A DNA stretch of 38,858 nucleotides from Bacillus sp. ISL-37 (GCF_018613315.1 NZ_JAGGQL010000047.1:1-38858); one strand, 5' to 3'; positions 28,729 through 37,680 are shown, numbered from the stretch's first letter. Notes: generated by a model from the sequence alone, not told the origin. A program made the numbers and translations.

Positions 28729-29997
28729 ATGACAGCAGTAGCAGATAAAATCTCGCAAATTGTTGACGGGAAGCGTGTGATCGTGAAGAAACCAGAACTG
28801 CTTGCGCCAGCCGGTAATCTTGAAAAACTTAAGATTGCCGTACAGTATGGTGCAGATGCCGTCTTCATCGGCGGGCAGGAGTATGGTTTGCGCTCGAACG
28901 CAGATAATTTTACATTCGAAGAAATGAAGGAGGGCGTAGAGTTTGCCAGGGAATATGGCGCCAAAATCTATGTCACAACAAACATCTTCGCACATAATGA
29001 AAACATCGATGGTCTTGAAGACTATCTATTAGGCTTGAAGGGAGCTGGCGTGCACGGTATCATTGTCGCTGATCCTCTGATCATCGAAACTTGCCGCAGG
29101 GTCGCTCCAGAGATTGAAGTACACTTAAGCACACAGCAATCCCTTTCAAACTGGAAGGCTGTCCAGTTCTGGAAGGAAGAAGGTCTTGAGCGTGTTGTTC
29201 TTGCGCGTGAAACAAGTGCTGATGAAATCAAGGAAATGAAGGAAAAAGTAGATATCGAAATCGAAACCTTCATCCATGGAGCAATGTGTATTGCCTACTC
29301 AGGCCGCTGTACATTGAGCAATCACATGACAGCACGTGATTCTAACCGCGGCGGCTGCTGCCAGTCTTGCCGCTGGGACTATGACTTGTACACACTTGAA
29401 GGAAATGAAGAAAACGCCTTGTTTGCTGAAGGTGACTCTCCATTTGCGATGAGCCCAAAGGATCTTAAGCTGATCGAATCGATTCCACGCATGATCGAGC
29501 TTGGAATAGACAGCTTGAAAATCGAAGGCCGCATGAAGTCAATCCACTATATAGCGACGGTAGTCAGTGTATACCGCAAAGTGATTGATGCTTATTGCGC
29601 TGCCCCTGAGAACTTTGTCATCAAGCAGGAATGGCTTGAAGAATTGGACAAATGTGCGAATCGTGAGACAGCAACTGCCTTCTTTGAGGGAGTTCCTGGG
29701 TATAAAGAGCAAATGTTTGGAAACCATAGCAAAAAGACAACTTTCGATTTTGCCGGACTTGTGCTTGATTACGATGCTGAGACGCAAATGGTAACACTTC
29801 AGCAAAGAAACTACTTCAAGCCAGGCGACGAGGTTGAATTCTTTGGTCCAGAAATCGAGAACTTCACTCATGTCGTTGAGAAGATTTGGGATGAAGATGG
29901 CAATGAGCTGGATGTAGCCCGTCATCCTTTGCAAATCGTCAAGTTCAAGATGGACAAGCCTGTCTACCCAAATAACATGATGCGGAAGGAGAAGTAA
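28729..29997 (+). CDS. trhP2: U32-family tRNA hydroxylation protein TrhP2 (YrrO)
   Basis: A 422-residue U32 protein with the signature FIHGAMCIAYSGRC and a second cysteine group GGCCQSCRWDY, expected to hold an iron-sulfur cluster. It acts with TrhP1 to hydroxylate U34 of tRNA. The N-terminus KPELLAPAGNLEKLKIAVQYG and IKIEGRMKS-type motif (LKIEGRMKSIHY) are typical, and a C-terminal beta domain (FGPEIENFTHVVEKIW) follows. ATG 28729 is behind GAGGAGG. udk starts only 4 nt after its stop. Confidence 0.94.
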   Translation: MTAVADKISQIVDGKRVIVKKPELLAPAGNLEKLKIAVQYGADAVFIGGQEYGLRSNADNFTFEEMKEGVEFAREYGAKIYVTTNIFAHNENIDGLEDYLLGLKGAGVHGIIVADPLIIETCRRVAPEIEVHLSTQQSLSNWKAVQFWKEEGLERVVLARETSADEIKEMKEKVDIEIETFIHGAMCIAYSGRCTLSNHMTARDSNRGGCCQSCRWDYDLYTLEGNEENALFAEGDSPFAMSPKDLKLIESIPRMIELGIDSLKIEGRMKSIHYIATVVSVYRKVIDAYCAAPENFVIKQEWLEELDKCANRETATAFFEGVPGYKEQMFGNHSKKTTFDFAGLVLDYDAETQMVTLQQRNYFKPGDEVEFFGPEIENFTHVVEKIWDEDGNELDVARHPLQIVKFKMDKPVYPNNMMRKEK

Positions 29998-30001
29998 ATA
30001 A

Positions 30002-30637
30002 ATGGACCGCAAACCTGTTGTAATTGGTGTAGCCGGCGGCTCCGGCTCAGGAAAGACTAGTGTAACAAAAGCGATTTACGATAGCTTTAAAGGCCACTCA
30101 ATCCTGATGATTGAACAAGACTACTATTATAAAGACCAAAGCCATCTGCCAATGGAAGAGCGTTTAAAAACAAATTATGACCATCCACTGGCATTTGACA
30201 ATGATCTTTTGATAGAACATATCCAAAAGCTGCTTCGCTATGAGGCGATTGATAAGCCAGTTTATGATTATGCTGTCCATACAAGGTCCAGCGAGGTTGT
30301 CCATGTTGAACCAAAAGACGTGATCATTCTTGAAGGAATCCTGATCCTTGAGGATGAGAGACTGCGCAACTTGATGGATATCAAGCTCTATGTTGATACA
30401 GATGCAGATTTGCGGATCATCCGCAGGCTACTTCGTGACATTAAGGAGCGTGGCCGTTCAATGGATTCTGTCATCGAACAGTACGTGAATGTTGTCAGGC
30501 CGATGCATAACCAGTTCATCGAGCCGACCAAGCGTTATGCAGATGTCATTATCCCTGAGGGCGGACATAACCATGTGGCGATTGACCTGATGGTAACAAA
30601 AATTCAAACAATTCTTGAACAAAAATCATTTTTGTGA
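30002..30637 (+). CDS. udk: Uridine kinase
   Basis: Uridine/cytidine kinase of pyrimidine salvage, phosphorylating uridine and cytidine to UMP and CMP. The 211 residues are the family's exact length. Walker A GGSGSGKT is at residues 12-19; [20 protein letters not shown] and the lid region [13 protein letters not shown] follow. ATG 30002 overlaps the end of the trhP2 context with GGAGAA upstream. It closes the trmR-trhP1-trhP2-udk operon. Confidence 0.96.
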   Translation: MDRKPVVIGVAGGSGSGKTSVTKAIYDSFKGHSILMIEQDYYYKDQSHLPMEERLKTNYDHPLAFDNDLLIEHIQKLLRYEAIDKPVYDYAVHTRSSEVVHVEPKDVIILEGILILEDERLRNLMDIKLYVDTDADLRIIRRLLRDIKERGRSMDSVIEQYVNVVRPMHNQFIEPTKRYADVIIPEGGHNHVAIDLMVTKIQTILEQKSFL

Positions 30638-30662
30638 CACAATAGCATAGATAAAGTGGACA

Positions 30663-30694
30663 TGGAAGTACTTGAATAAAGTGCTTCCTTTTAT
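30663..30694 (+). terminator. Intrinsic terminator after udk
   Basis: GGAAGTACTT pairs with AAGTGCTTCC (one wobble, 5-nt loop), followed by TTTT. A second GC-rich hairpin (GCGCGCCCT with AGGGTGCGC, 30737-30760) lies downstream with a weak T tract. Confidence 0.8.
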
Positions 30695-30844
30695 CCAATG
30701 AAAAGTAAATGGTCCGTTCCGGTCCTATTTAAAAACGCGCGCCCTGGTAAAGGGTGCGCTCCTGTATATTTTTCAGGTTACATAATATAATATTACACAA
30801 TCTATTTTTTGGGGAATTGTGAAGACTAGAAGGAGTGAAGTATT

Positions 30845-31321
30845 TTGGCTACAGAAAAAGTTTTTCCTATGACACAGGCTGGAAAAGAAAAGCTGGAACA
30901 AGAATTGGAACAATTGAAAACGGTAAAACGTAAAGAAGTCGTTGAGAGAATCAAGATCGCGCGCAGCTTTGGCGACCTTTCAGAGAACTCTGAGTATGAT
31001 TCAGCAAAAGAAGAGCAAGCCTTTGTTGAAGGCCGTATCACGACTCTTGAAAATATGATTCGCAATGCAAAGATCATCCAGGAAAATGAAATAAGCACAG
31101 ATGCAGTCAGCCTTGGCCGCACAGTAACTTTTGTCGAGCTTCCTGATGGCGATGAAGAATCCTATACAATCGTGGGAAGCGCTGAAGCTGACCCGTTTGA
31201 GGGCAAAATTTCAAATGACTCTCCAATCGCAAAAAGCCTGATGGGCAAAAAAGTTGGAGATGAAGTCACTGTCCAGACTCCTGGCGGTGAAATGAACGTT
31301 CGCATCACGACAATTAAGTAA
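30845..31321 (+). CDS. greA: Transcription elongation factor GreA
   Basis: GreA stimulates RNA cleavage by backtracked RNA polymerase. The 158-residue protein has the N-terminal coiled coil with the tip acidic motif ([17 protein letters not shown]) and the C-terminal FKBP-like domain ([16 protein letters not shown]). The start is TTG 30845 behind AGGAGTGA. A TATAAT-like -10 is visible near 30788. It is followed by a terminator that overlaps the pbpI translation start region. Confidence 0.96.
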   Translation: MATEKVFPMTQAGKEKLEQELEQLKTVKRKEVVERIKIARSFGDLSENSEYDSAKEEQAFVEGRITTLENMIRNAKIIQENEISTDAVSLGRTVTFVELPDGDEESYTIVGSAEADPFEGKISNDSPIAKSLMGKKVGDEVTVQTPGGEMNVRITTIK

Positions 31322-31344
31322 ATACCTTATGTTTGAAATATCAG

Positions 31345-31377
31345 CACCTCGTCAACACTTTTGACGAGGTGTTTTTT
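31345..31377 (+). terminator. greA terminator whose 3' arm is the pbpI ribosome-binding site
   Basis: CACCTCGTCAA (31345-31355) pairs perfectly with TTGACGAGGTG (31361-31371) across a 5-nt loop, followed by T6 (31372-31377). The pbpI ATG is the next triplet (31378), and its only SD candidate, GAGGTG, is the end of the 3' arm. Confidence 0.9.
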
Positions 31378-33150
31378 ATGCGTAAAAACAGAATGGTCGC
31401 CTGGATTTCCATTTGTATAGCTGTCTTTGGTCTGCTGATGTTACGGCTGGCACAGCTGCAGCTAATTGATACAGAATCCTTTTCCAAGCATGAAATCAAT
31501 TTAATAGAAGCGAGCGTTAAACAAAGGTCGCAGGAAATGGTCGTTGACAATGGCAGGGGGAATTTCCTTGACAGGTCAGGAGCACCTCTATCCTATGAAA
31601 ATTCGTCTGTTCTTGTCTTGTTTCCATTTTTAAAGAAAATGGACTGGGAAGCTGAAAAAGTCGCAAGGACTATCGGTGTATCTGTATACGCTTTGAGAAC
31701 TGCAGTGGAAAAGTCCAAGGAACCATTCGCCTTTGGTGACCCGGATCCGATGATCTTAACAAAGAGTCAAATGGACATTATTAATGGGATGGAAATCCCC
31801 GGGGTATTTGCTGTTGAGAGAAAGTATCCATTGGCGAAGGTACCGGCTGCCCAGCTTCTGGGTATAACTGGAGAGAATGAATCGCTTCTGAAATCAAGAT
31901 ATGGGGAGAAAGATTTACTGCCAAGGACCTTGATCGGTATCTCAGGGCTGGAAAAAAGCTTTGACGAATTCCTGGTTGCTGAGGGGAAATCCAAGCTGGT
32001 TTACCATGTCGACGGGGCGGGAGCACCACTATTCGGGATCAATGTAAAATACATAGATCCAGCAAATCCCTTTTATCCAATCAATCTGCAGACATCGATA
32101 GACAAAGATCTGCAGATGATCCTTGAGGAAAAAGTTGAACAGCATAATATCAGCAGAGGCGGCGTCGTGCTGCTGGATATTGAAACGAACAGTATACTAG
32201 CAATGGTTTCAAGACCAGACATCAACCGTGTAAACCCTTTTAATGGAGAGGGAACAGAAAATATGATGGTCAAGCAGCATATACCTGGTTCTGTCTTTAA
32301 AACGGTGGTTGCTGCGGCAGCAATTGATCATGGGCTCGATGATCCAGCGAGGAAGTTCGATTGCAGCAAGACGATCAGCGGGGATCCAGATTTGAAATAT
32401 GACCATGGTATACTCAATTTCGCTGATAGCTTTGCAGTAAGCTGCAACAGGACTTTTGGGGAGGTAGCCCGGGAACTGCAAGAGAAGGACCCAAATATGC
32501 TTGAAAAATACGCGGAGATGCTATCCATCACAGGCGGTGCTGGATGGAAGGGTGACATTTTTCACCTGGAAGATTTCGAACAGCTGCAGGATGAAGAAAA
32601 GGGACGGGTATTTTTATCAGAAGAAGCGAGGAAGGATCGAAATTTTGCAGCTTTATCAGGTATTGGCCAGCATGAAGTGAGGGTGTCTCCTCTCGCTGTG
32701 GCGAACATGATGGCTACGATCGCCAGAGGAGGAGAAAAAGACATGGTCAGGGCAGTTTTCTCCATCCAGTACCAGAATGGTTCTAAAATGACCGAATTTC
32801 CCAAAGAGAAGCTTGAAGGGGAAAAGATTTCTCCGTTTACAGCTATGAAACTGCAAAAGCTTTTGCGTGAGGTCGTTTTGAATGAAGAAGGTACGGGAAG
32901 GTGGTTCAGGGACTTGCCATATGCGGTGGCAGGGAAATCCGGGACTGCTGAAACCGGTATATACAGAGAAGACAAGCAACTGCACAATAAATGGTTCGCT
33001 GGATATTTTCCCTATGAAAAACCAAAGTACGCACTTGTGACTGTCAACTTAGGGGTCCTGGAGAATGAAGGCGGAGTGAACCCTCTTTTTGCGGATATAG
33101 TAAAAGAGGTCTATGAATTTAACCATGCAGATGGTCCTAATAACAACTGA
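31378..33150 (+). CDS. pbpI: Class B penicillin-binding protein PbpI (YrrR)
   Basis: A membrane-anchored peptidoglycan transpeptidase. From ATG 31378 it is 590 residues: a basic N-terminus, one membrane segment (residues about 6-24, MVAWISICIAVFGLLMLRL), a dimerization domain and the transpeptidase domain with SVFK (S305, K308), SCN (355-357) and KSGT (520-523). All three active-site motifs are present. An upstream in-frame TTG at 31333 lies before the terminator hairpin and lacks an SD. The gene is followed by yrrS, as in B. subtilis. Its SD lies inside the greA terminator (see that entry). Confidence 0.94.
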   Translation: MRKNRMVAWISICIAVFGLLMLRLAQLQLIDTESFSKHEINLIEASVKQRSQEMVVDNGRGNFLDRSGAPLSYENSSVLVLFPFLKKMDWEAEKVARTIGVSVYALRTAVEKSKEPFAFGDPDPMILTKSQMDIINGMEIPGVFAVERKYPLAKVPAAQLLGITGENESLLKSRYGEKDLLPRTLIGISGLEKSFDEFLVAEGKSKLVYHVDGAGAPLFGINVKYIDPANPFYPINLQTSIDKDLQMILEEKVEQHNISRGGVVLLDIETNSILAMVSRPDINRVNPFNGEGTENMMVKQHIPGSVFKTVVAAAAIDHGLDDPARKFDCSKTISGDPDLKYDHGILNFADSFAVSCNRTFGEVARELQEKDPNMLEKYAEMLSITGGAGWKGDIFHLEDFEQLQDEEKGRVFLSEEARKDRNFAALSGIGQHEVRVSPLAVANMMATIARGGEKDMVRAVFSIQYQNGSKMTEFPKEKLEGEKISPFTAMKLQKLLREVVLNEEGTGRWFRDLPYAVAGKSGTAETGIYREDKQLHNKWFAGYFPYEKPKYALVTVNLGVLENEGGVNPLFADIVKEVYEFNHADGPNNN

Positions 33151-33235
33151 ATCATTATTAGATGAATATAAAATCCTTCAAGTTTGACCCAAGTCATGGT
33201 AGAATGTTGACAACCTTATAAGGGAGGGAAAGATC

Positions 33236-33928
33236 TTGAAGCACGATTATGACAACCTAAATGAGGGGACACGTTCAGGAAAAAGATCCAAGCGCAGAAA
33301 AACGAACCTTATTTTAAATAGCTTGATTGTCGTCGTTATTTTGTTGATTGGAATTGTCTCTTTTAACATTTTTTTCAGCAATGATGAAGGGGCAGCCGAC
33401 CAGAATGATGTTGTAGCAGAAAAAGATGCTGCAGCCCCTTCAGGAAACAAAGATGACAGCAAAGATACAGGCAAAAAGAATGACCTTAAAGATTCTGATG
33501 AAAAAGACGATAGTGCAACTGAAGATATCGAATCTGAAGAAGCAGATGAGGAATCTGCAGAGGATGAGGAATTGGCTGAACCCATCGTCACAGAAGGCGG
33601 CAGCGATGCCAATGTCAAGCAGACGATTGAGAATCCTGAATGGAAGCCGGTAGGAACAACACAATCTGGAGAACATAATACCGTTTTCGATCAAAATTCG
33701 GTTGATTGGCAGGAAATGATTCTTGCATATTCATATGCTACCGGAATTGATAAGAATAATATGACGGTATGGTTTAATGGAAATGGCGGTGCGCCTAATA
33801 CCGCGGTAGGAACCATCTCTGAAAAGGGAAGTGACCAGACGTATAGGGTATCGATTCAATGGGTGGACGGCCAGGGCTGGAAGCCAGTTAAAGTAGAAGA
33901 ATTGATTGAAAATGATCAGAAGAGATAA
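33236..33928 (+). CDS. yrrS: Membrane protein YrrS (DUF1510)
   Basis: A 230-residue protein of the DUF1510 family. It has a basic N-terminus (RSGKRSKRRKTN), one membrane segment (about 25-47), a long acidic, low-complexity linker (Asp/Glu/Lys-rich, about 50-130) and a conserved C-terminal extracellular domain (WQEMILAYSYATGIDKNNM and GKVEELI-like end VKVEELIEN). The start is TTG 33236 with GGGAGGG upstream. It is conserved downstream of pbpI, suggesting a wall-related role, but its activity is unknown. Confidence 0.9.
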   Translation: MKHDYDNLNEGTRSGKRSKRRKTNLILNSLIVVVILLIGIVSFNIFFSNDEGAADQNDVVAEKDAAAPSGNKDDSKDTGKKNDLKDSDEKDDSATEDIESEEADEESAEDEELAEPIVTEGGSDANVKQTIENPEWKPVGTTQSGEHNTVFDQNSVDWQEMILAYSYATGIDKNNMTVWFNGNGGAPNTAVGTISEKGSDQTYRVSIQWVDGQGWKPVKVEELIENDQKR

Positions 33929-33940
33929 TGTGATTTATTG

Positions 33941-33972
33941 AGGGGCTCTTGAAGAGGGCCCCTTTATTTTTT
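33941..33972 (+). terminator. Intrinsic terminator after yrrS
   Basis: AGGGGCTCTT and AGAGGGCCCCT pair with one bulge around GA, followed by a T-rich tract. It lies between the converging yrrS and yrzA. Confidence 0.82.
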
Positions 33973-34170
33973 TACTTTGAAGTGGACAACAGCTGAATAG
34001 AACAGCCGTCCTTTTTCATCTAAATGCATTTGATGTGATACATGATGGACAGCCAGCATGATCGCCTTATTAATTTCAATCTGTTTATTTATTTTTTGTT
34101 CCAAGGTTTTTAAATCGATCGCTTCAAAAAATTCAACCTTATCTTCAATTAAATCGAATTGGAAATTCAT
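33964..34170 (-). CDS. yrzA: DUF2536 protein YrzA
   Basis: A 68-residue protein of the DUF2536 family (B. subtilis YrzA): MNFQFDLIEDKVEFFEAIDL, then a helical segment KTLEQKINKQIEINKAIML and a strand-like end YSAVVHFKVKK. It has a GGGAGCTG SD on the minus strand before ATG 34170. It is cytoplasmic and of unknown function. Orientation is opposite to its neighbours; it converges on yrrS. Confidence 0.85.
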   Translation of the reverse strand: MNFQFDLIEDKVEFFEAIDLKTLEQKINKQIEINKAIMLAVHHVSHQMHLDEKGRLFYSAVVHFKVKK

Positions 34171-34355
34171 TAATTCAGCTCCCTATATGTAGTTTTGTTA
34201 AAATAGTCTCTGTAGTGCTTTAATAAAAATAGCAAATTCTCTATAAAAATAAAACATTTTTTGATAAATTAAAACGATAGGCATATTTCGACGTTTTACA
34301 CCGAATTCTAGTTAGTACAAATATGCTCAAGTGTTTTTACATAGGAGAGATTAAT

Positions 34356-35651
34356 ATGGCAAGAAAGTTATTATATAACGGCACCATCGTTACGAGTAAC
34401 ACAAATAATGAAGTGATCGAAAATGGCGCTATTGGCATTGAAGATGAAAAAATCATTTATGTGGGAGCAACACCTGAAGGTTTTGCTTCTTATGATGAAA
34501 AAGTAGATTTAAAAGGCAATATTCTCCTTCCAGGCCTGGTCAATACGCATGGACACACACCAATGTCTTTGTTGAGAGGGTATGCGGATGATTTGCATTT
34601 GCAAACATGGCTGGAAGAAAAAATTTGGCCGCTTGAAGCAAAATACACAGCTGAGCATGCAAAATGGGGCGCAAAGCTTTCTATCCTTGAAATGATCCGT
34701 ACAGGTACAACGACTTTTGTTGATATGTATGACAATATGGATGAGATCGCAAAGGCGGTTGATGAAGCAGGAATACGTGGAGTATTGTGCCGCGGTGTGA
34801 TTGGCTTTGGTTCGGATGAGCTTCGACAGAGCAAGCTTAAGGAAGCGGCGGACTTTGCGAAAATCTGGAATAATGGCGCGGGTGGCCGTATTACGACTAT
34901 GCTGTCACCACATTCTCCTTATACTTGTTCACCAGAGTATATCTCACAAATCATTGATAAATCAGTCGAACTGAACGTACCACTGCATACGCATATGTCT
35001 GAAACGAAATTTGAAGTAGAGAAGAATATCGAGGACTTTGGTGCAACACCAGTAGTACACCTGGACAACCTGGGTTTTTTTGACCGCCCATCATTGGTGG
35101 CACATGCTGTCCATGTGAGCGACGAGGATATTGAAATCCTTGCCGAAAAAGATGTGAAAGTATCTCATAATGTGATCAGTAATCTCAAATTGGGCAGCGG
35201 AATTGCCCCAATTGGCAAAATGCTTGAAAAGGGAGTTACAGTCAGCCTTGGTACAGATAGCGTCGCTTCAAACAATAATCTGGATTTATTTGAAGAACTG
35301 AAAGCTGCGGCGACAATCCATAAAGGAGGAGCAAGGGATGCAACTGTAATAACTGCCCAGCAAGCCTTAAGAATGGCGACCATCCAGGGTGCAGAATCTC
35401 TTTGGCTTGAGAAACGGATTGGATCGCTGGAAGTTGGCAAAGATGCAGATTTTATTGTCGTGAACGCCAATCAGTCATTCTTTTATCCTAAGCATAATCC
35501 AGTATCCCATCTTGTTTATTCCGGATCTGGACGGGATGTCAAGGATGTCTATGTCCAGGGAAAACAAATACTAGATAATGGGCAGTTCAAAACGATTGAT
35601 GAAGAAAAAGTCCTTTTTGAAGCTAACAGAATGTCGAAACTCCTTTCGTAA
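34356..35651 (+). CDS. mtaD: 5'-methylthioadenosine/S-adenosylhomocysteine deaminase
   Basis: An amidohydrolase of the TrzA/AtzB/MtaD group that deaminates MTA to methylthioinosine and SAH to S-inosylhomocysteine. ATG 34356 follows TAGGAGAG; 431 residues. Metal and substrate ligands are H65 and H67 (NTHGH), H211/H213 (PLHTHMSE), H250 (LVAHAVH) and D301 (SLGTDSVASNNN). Family members also act on other purine nucleosides, so exact substrate is inferred from the adjacent mtnN, which uses the same two molecules. It stands where B. subtilis has yrrT. mtnN follows after 96 nt. Confidence 0.9.
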   Translation: MARKLLYNGTIVTSNTNNEVIENGAIGIEDEKIIYVGATPEGFASYDEKVDLKGNILLPGLVNTHGHTPMSLLRGYADDLHLQTWLEEKIWPLEAKYTAEHAKWGAKLSILEMIRTGTTTFVDMYDNMDEIAKAVDEAGIRGVLCRGVIGFGSDELRQSKLKEAADFAKIWNNGAGGRITTMLSPHSPYTCSPEYISQIIDKSVELNVPLHTHMSETKFEVEKNIEDFGATPVVHLDNLGFFDRPSLVAHAVHVSDEDIEILAEKDVKVSHNVISNLKLGSGIAPIGKMLEKGVTVSLGTDSVASNNNLDLFEELKAAATIHKGGARDATVITAQQALRMATIQGAESLWLEKRIGSLEVGKDADFIVVNANQSFFYPKHNPVSHLVYSGSGRDVKDVYVQGKQILDNGQFKTIDEEKVLFEANRMSKLLS

Positions 35652-35747
35652 TTTTTTACATAGAGAGTAGATGGCTTTTATAAAAAAAGACTAGAAGGCA
35701 CATCCTTGGAAAACAAATTTTCAATAAGAACATCGGAGGTCAAATTT

Positions 35748-36455
35748 ATGAGCAGAATTGGTATTATAGGAGCAATGGATGAAGAAATTCAGCATATCCT
35801 CGACGCAATGAAAGACTATGAAGAAAAAAGGAAAGCAGGCATCACCTTTTATGTCGGCACTTTCAACGGGTATGACGTTGTGCTTTGTAAGTCAGGGGTC
35901 GGAAAAGTTAACGCAAGCGTATGTACTCAAATTTTGATTGATGAATTCGCTGCGTCTAATATTGTGTTTACGGGTGTTGCCGGTGCTGTTAACCCTGAAC
36001 TGAAAATAGGTGATATAGTCGTTTCAACTGATTGTGTACAGCACGATATGGACGTACGTGCATTAGGCTTCAAGCTAGGGGAAATCCCTTATACAGAAGT
36101 ATCTGTATTTAAAGCGGATGAGCGACTGGTGGATTTGGCGATCACAGCGAGCAAAGAAATTGTAGATGACAAGAAAATCGTCAGCGGCAGGATTTTATCA
36201 GGCGACCAATTCATCGCCGATCGAGATAAAGTGAAATTCCTTCATGAGGAGCTTAATGGCTATTGTACAGAAATGGAAGGGGCAGCCGTTGGACAGGTAT
36301 GCAGCATGAACAGCATTCCATTCGTGATCATTAGGTCAATGTCGGACCAGGCAGATGGCTCCGCAGACGTGAACTTCCTGGAATTCACGAAACTCGCCTC
36401 CAAGAACTCTTTTGAAATCGTCAATGAGATGGTCAAGAACTGGAACCTGAATTAA
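35748..36455 (+). CDS. mtnN: 5'-methylthioadenosine/S-adenosylhomocysteine nucleosidase
   Basis: MtnN (Pfs) hydrolyses MTA and SAH to adenine plus methylthioribose or S-ribosylhomocysteine. ATG 35748 follows GGAGGT; 235 residues. Catalytic residues expected from the family are E12 (GAMDEE), the Glu pair in TEMEGAA (175/177) and D200 in RSMSDQAD. GVAGAVNPELKIGDIV is typical. In B. subtilis it is followed by mccA, mccB and yrhC; here a terminator and repeat array come next and then yrhC. Confidence 0.96.
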   Translation: MSRIGIIGAMDEEIQHILDAMKDYEEKRKAGITFYVGTFNGYDVVLCKSGVGKVNASVCTQILIDEFAASNIVFTGVAGAVNPELKIGDIVVSTDCVQHDMDVRALGFKLGEIPYTEVSVFKADERLVDLAITASKEIVDDKKIVSGRILSGDQFIADRDKVKFLHEELNGYCTEMEGAAVGQVCSMNSIPFVIIRSMSDQADGSADVNFLEFTKLASKNSFEIVNEMVKNWNLN

Positions 36456-36518
36456 TTAACTTTAAATAGCTTTCAAGCTTACGATAGGATTTCGTTTTAT
36501 AAACCATAGAATTATTTT

Positions 36519-36556
36519 AGCGTGAAATCACTTCTTAGGGATTTCACGCTTTTTTA
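36519..36556 (+). terminator. Intrinsic terminator after mtnN
   Basis: AGCGTGAAATC pairs with GATTTCACGCT (11 bp, 10-nt loop) followed by TTTTTT. Confidence 0.93.
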
Positions 36557-36605
36557 TGTTCTAAGCAGATGCCGGTTCGGATAAGTGAGGGGTGGAGGTT
36601 GATGC

Positions 36606-37293
36606 AAATGCCAGAAGAAGTAGGGCCATGTTCAGACAAAACAGAGGTTGGAAACTCCGTAAATGTCTGAAGTAGTACCATGTTCGGCCAAAACAGCAGT
36701 GGAAGCATAGGAAAATGTCCGAAGTAGGGGGTGGTTCAGACAAAACAGAGGTAAAAGCCGCGGCAAATGTCTGAAGTAGCACCATGTTCGGACAAAACAG
36801 AGGAGGAAGCATAGGAAAATGTCCGAAGTAGCACCATGTTCAGTCAAAACAGCGGTAAAAGCCGCGGCAAATGTCTGAAGTAGCACCATGTTCGGACAAA
36901 ACAGCAGTGGAAGCATAGGAAAATGTCCGAAGTAGGGCATGTTCAGACAAAACAGAGGTAAAAGCCGCGGCAAATGTCTGAAGTAGCAACATGTTCGGCC
37001 AAAACAGAGGAGGAAGCCGTCGCAAATGTCCGAAGTAGCACCATGTTCAGACAAAACAGAGGTGAAAGCCGCGGCAAATGTCTGAAGTAGCACCATGTTC
37101 GGCCAAAACAGCAGTAGAAGCATAGGAAAATGTCCGAAGTAGGGGCTGGTTCAGACAAAACAGAGGTGAAAGCCGCGGCAAATGTCTGAAGTAGCACCAT
37201 GTTCGGACAAAACAGAAGTGGAAGCATAGGAAAATGTCCGAAGTAGGGCCATGTTCAGACAAAACAGAGGTGAAAACCTCGGCAAATGTCTGA
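36606..37293. repeat. Tandem hairpin array E, 52-nt period (104-nt dimer), about thirteen units
   Basis: Left arms (AAATGTCTG or AAATGTCCG) begin at 36661, 36713, 36765, 36817, 36869, 36921, 36972, 37024, 37076, 37128, 37180, 37232 and 37284, 52 nt apart with one 51. A degraded copy is at 36606. TGTCTGAA and TGTCCGAA alternate, as do right arms TTCGGACA and TTCAGACA. Each right arm is the exact complement of the NEXT unit's left arm, and pairs only with a mismatch or wobble within its own unit. Tails also alternate (GTGGAAGCATAGGA, GTGAAAGCCGCGG). No gene is supported; long minus-strand ORFs are repeat artefacts. Confidence 0.95.
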
Positions 37294-37402
37294 AGGTCTT
37301 TTCAATAAAAGGCACTTATTTTCCAGTATTTACTTACCGAAAAAGTGTTTAAAAAATGTTAAAGTAGGGTTGTGGTTAAGTCTGAAAGTGAAGGTGATAG
37401 AT

Positions 37403-37657
37403 TTGGACGCTAAACAACTCTATGATAAAATGGTTGATTTTAAACAATATGGAACTGTACTTCTTGCTGTAGGAGTATTTTTTTACCTCGGTACGATCAT
37501 TCCGTCTGAAACGAAAGTGATGACAGATATATATATTGCAACAGGTGCATCTGTTGGTTTCCTTGCTGGATCTGTATCATTCTTTTCAATCGCTAAGAAA
37601 TTCCGTAGCCAGCTGATTGAAACTGAAGAAGGCCAGGAATTATTGATGAAGAAATAA
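37403..37657 (+). CDS. yrhC: YrhC-family small membrane protein
   Basis: An 84-residue protein starting at TTG 37403 (MDAKQLYDKMVDFKQYG...) with AAGGTGAT upstream. Two membrane segments are visible: GTVLLAVGVFFYLGTII and IATGASVGFLAGSVSFFSIA. A longer frame back to 37286 would run through repeat array E and is not used. It stands at the conserved downstream end of the mtnN locus. Function is unknown. Confidence 0.82.
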   Translation: MDAKQLYDKMVDFKQYGTVLLAVGVFFYLGTIIPSETKVMTDIYIATGASVGFLAGSVSFFSIAKKFRSQLIETEEGQELLMKK

Positions 37658-37680
37658 ACGTCCGTGCAGGGCGTTTTTTT
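37658..37680 (+). terminator. Intrinsic terminator after yrhC
   Basis: ACGTCC pairs with GGGCGT (with wobbles) around a 5-nt loop, followed by T8. The stem is short. Confidence 0.7.

Noticed and set aside
34261-34289. Promoter for mtaD (TTGATA, 17 nt, TATTTC)
   Set aside because: The -10 match is weak and the region is AT-rich, so such matches are expected by chance.
36561-37262. Several long minus-strand ORFs (up to 163 codons) rich in Leu, Phe and Cys
   Set aside because: They lie wholly in array E. The 52-nt unit is not a multiple of three, so every frame reads the same repeat in turn, and stop codons happen to be missing. No SD, no domain and no family match.
37286-37402. Upstream extension of yrhC to 37286
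   Set aside because: It would begin inside array E and lacks an SD; TTG 37403 has AAGGTGAT and gives the family-like length.
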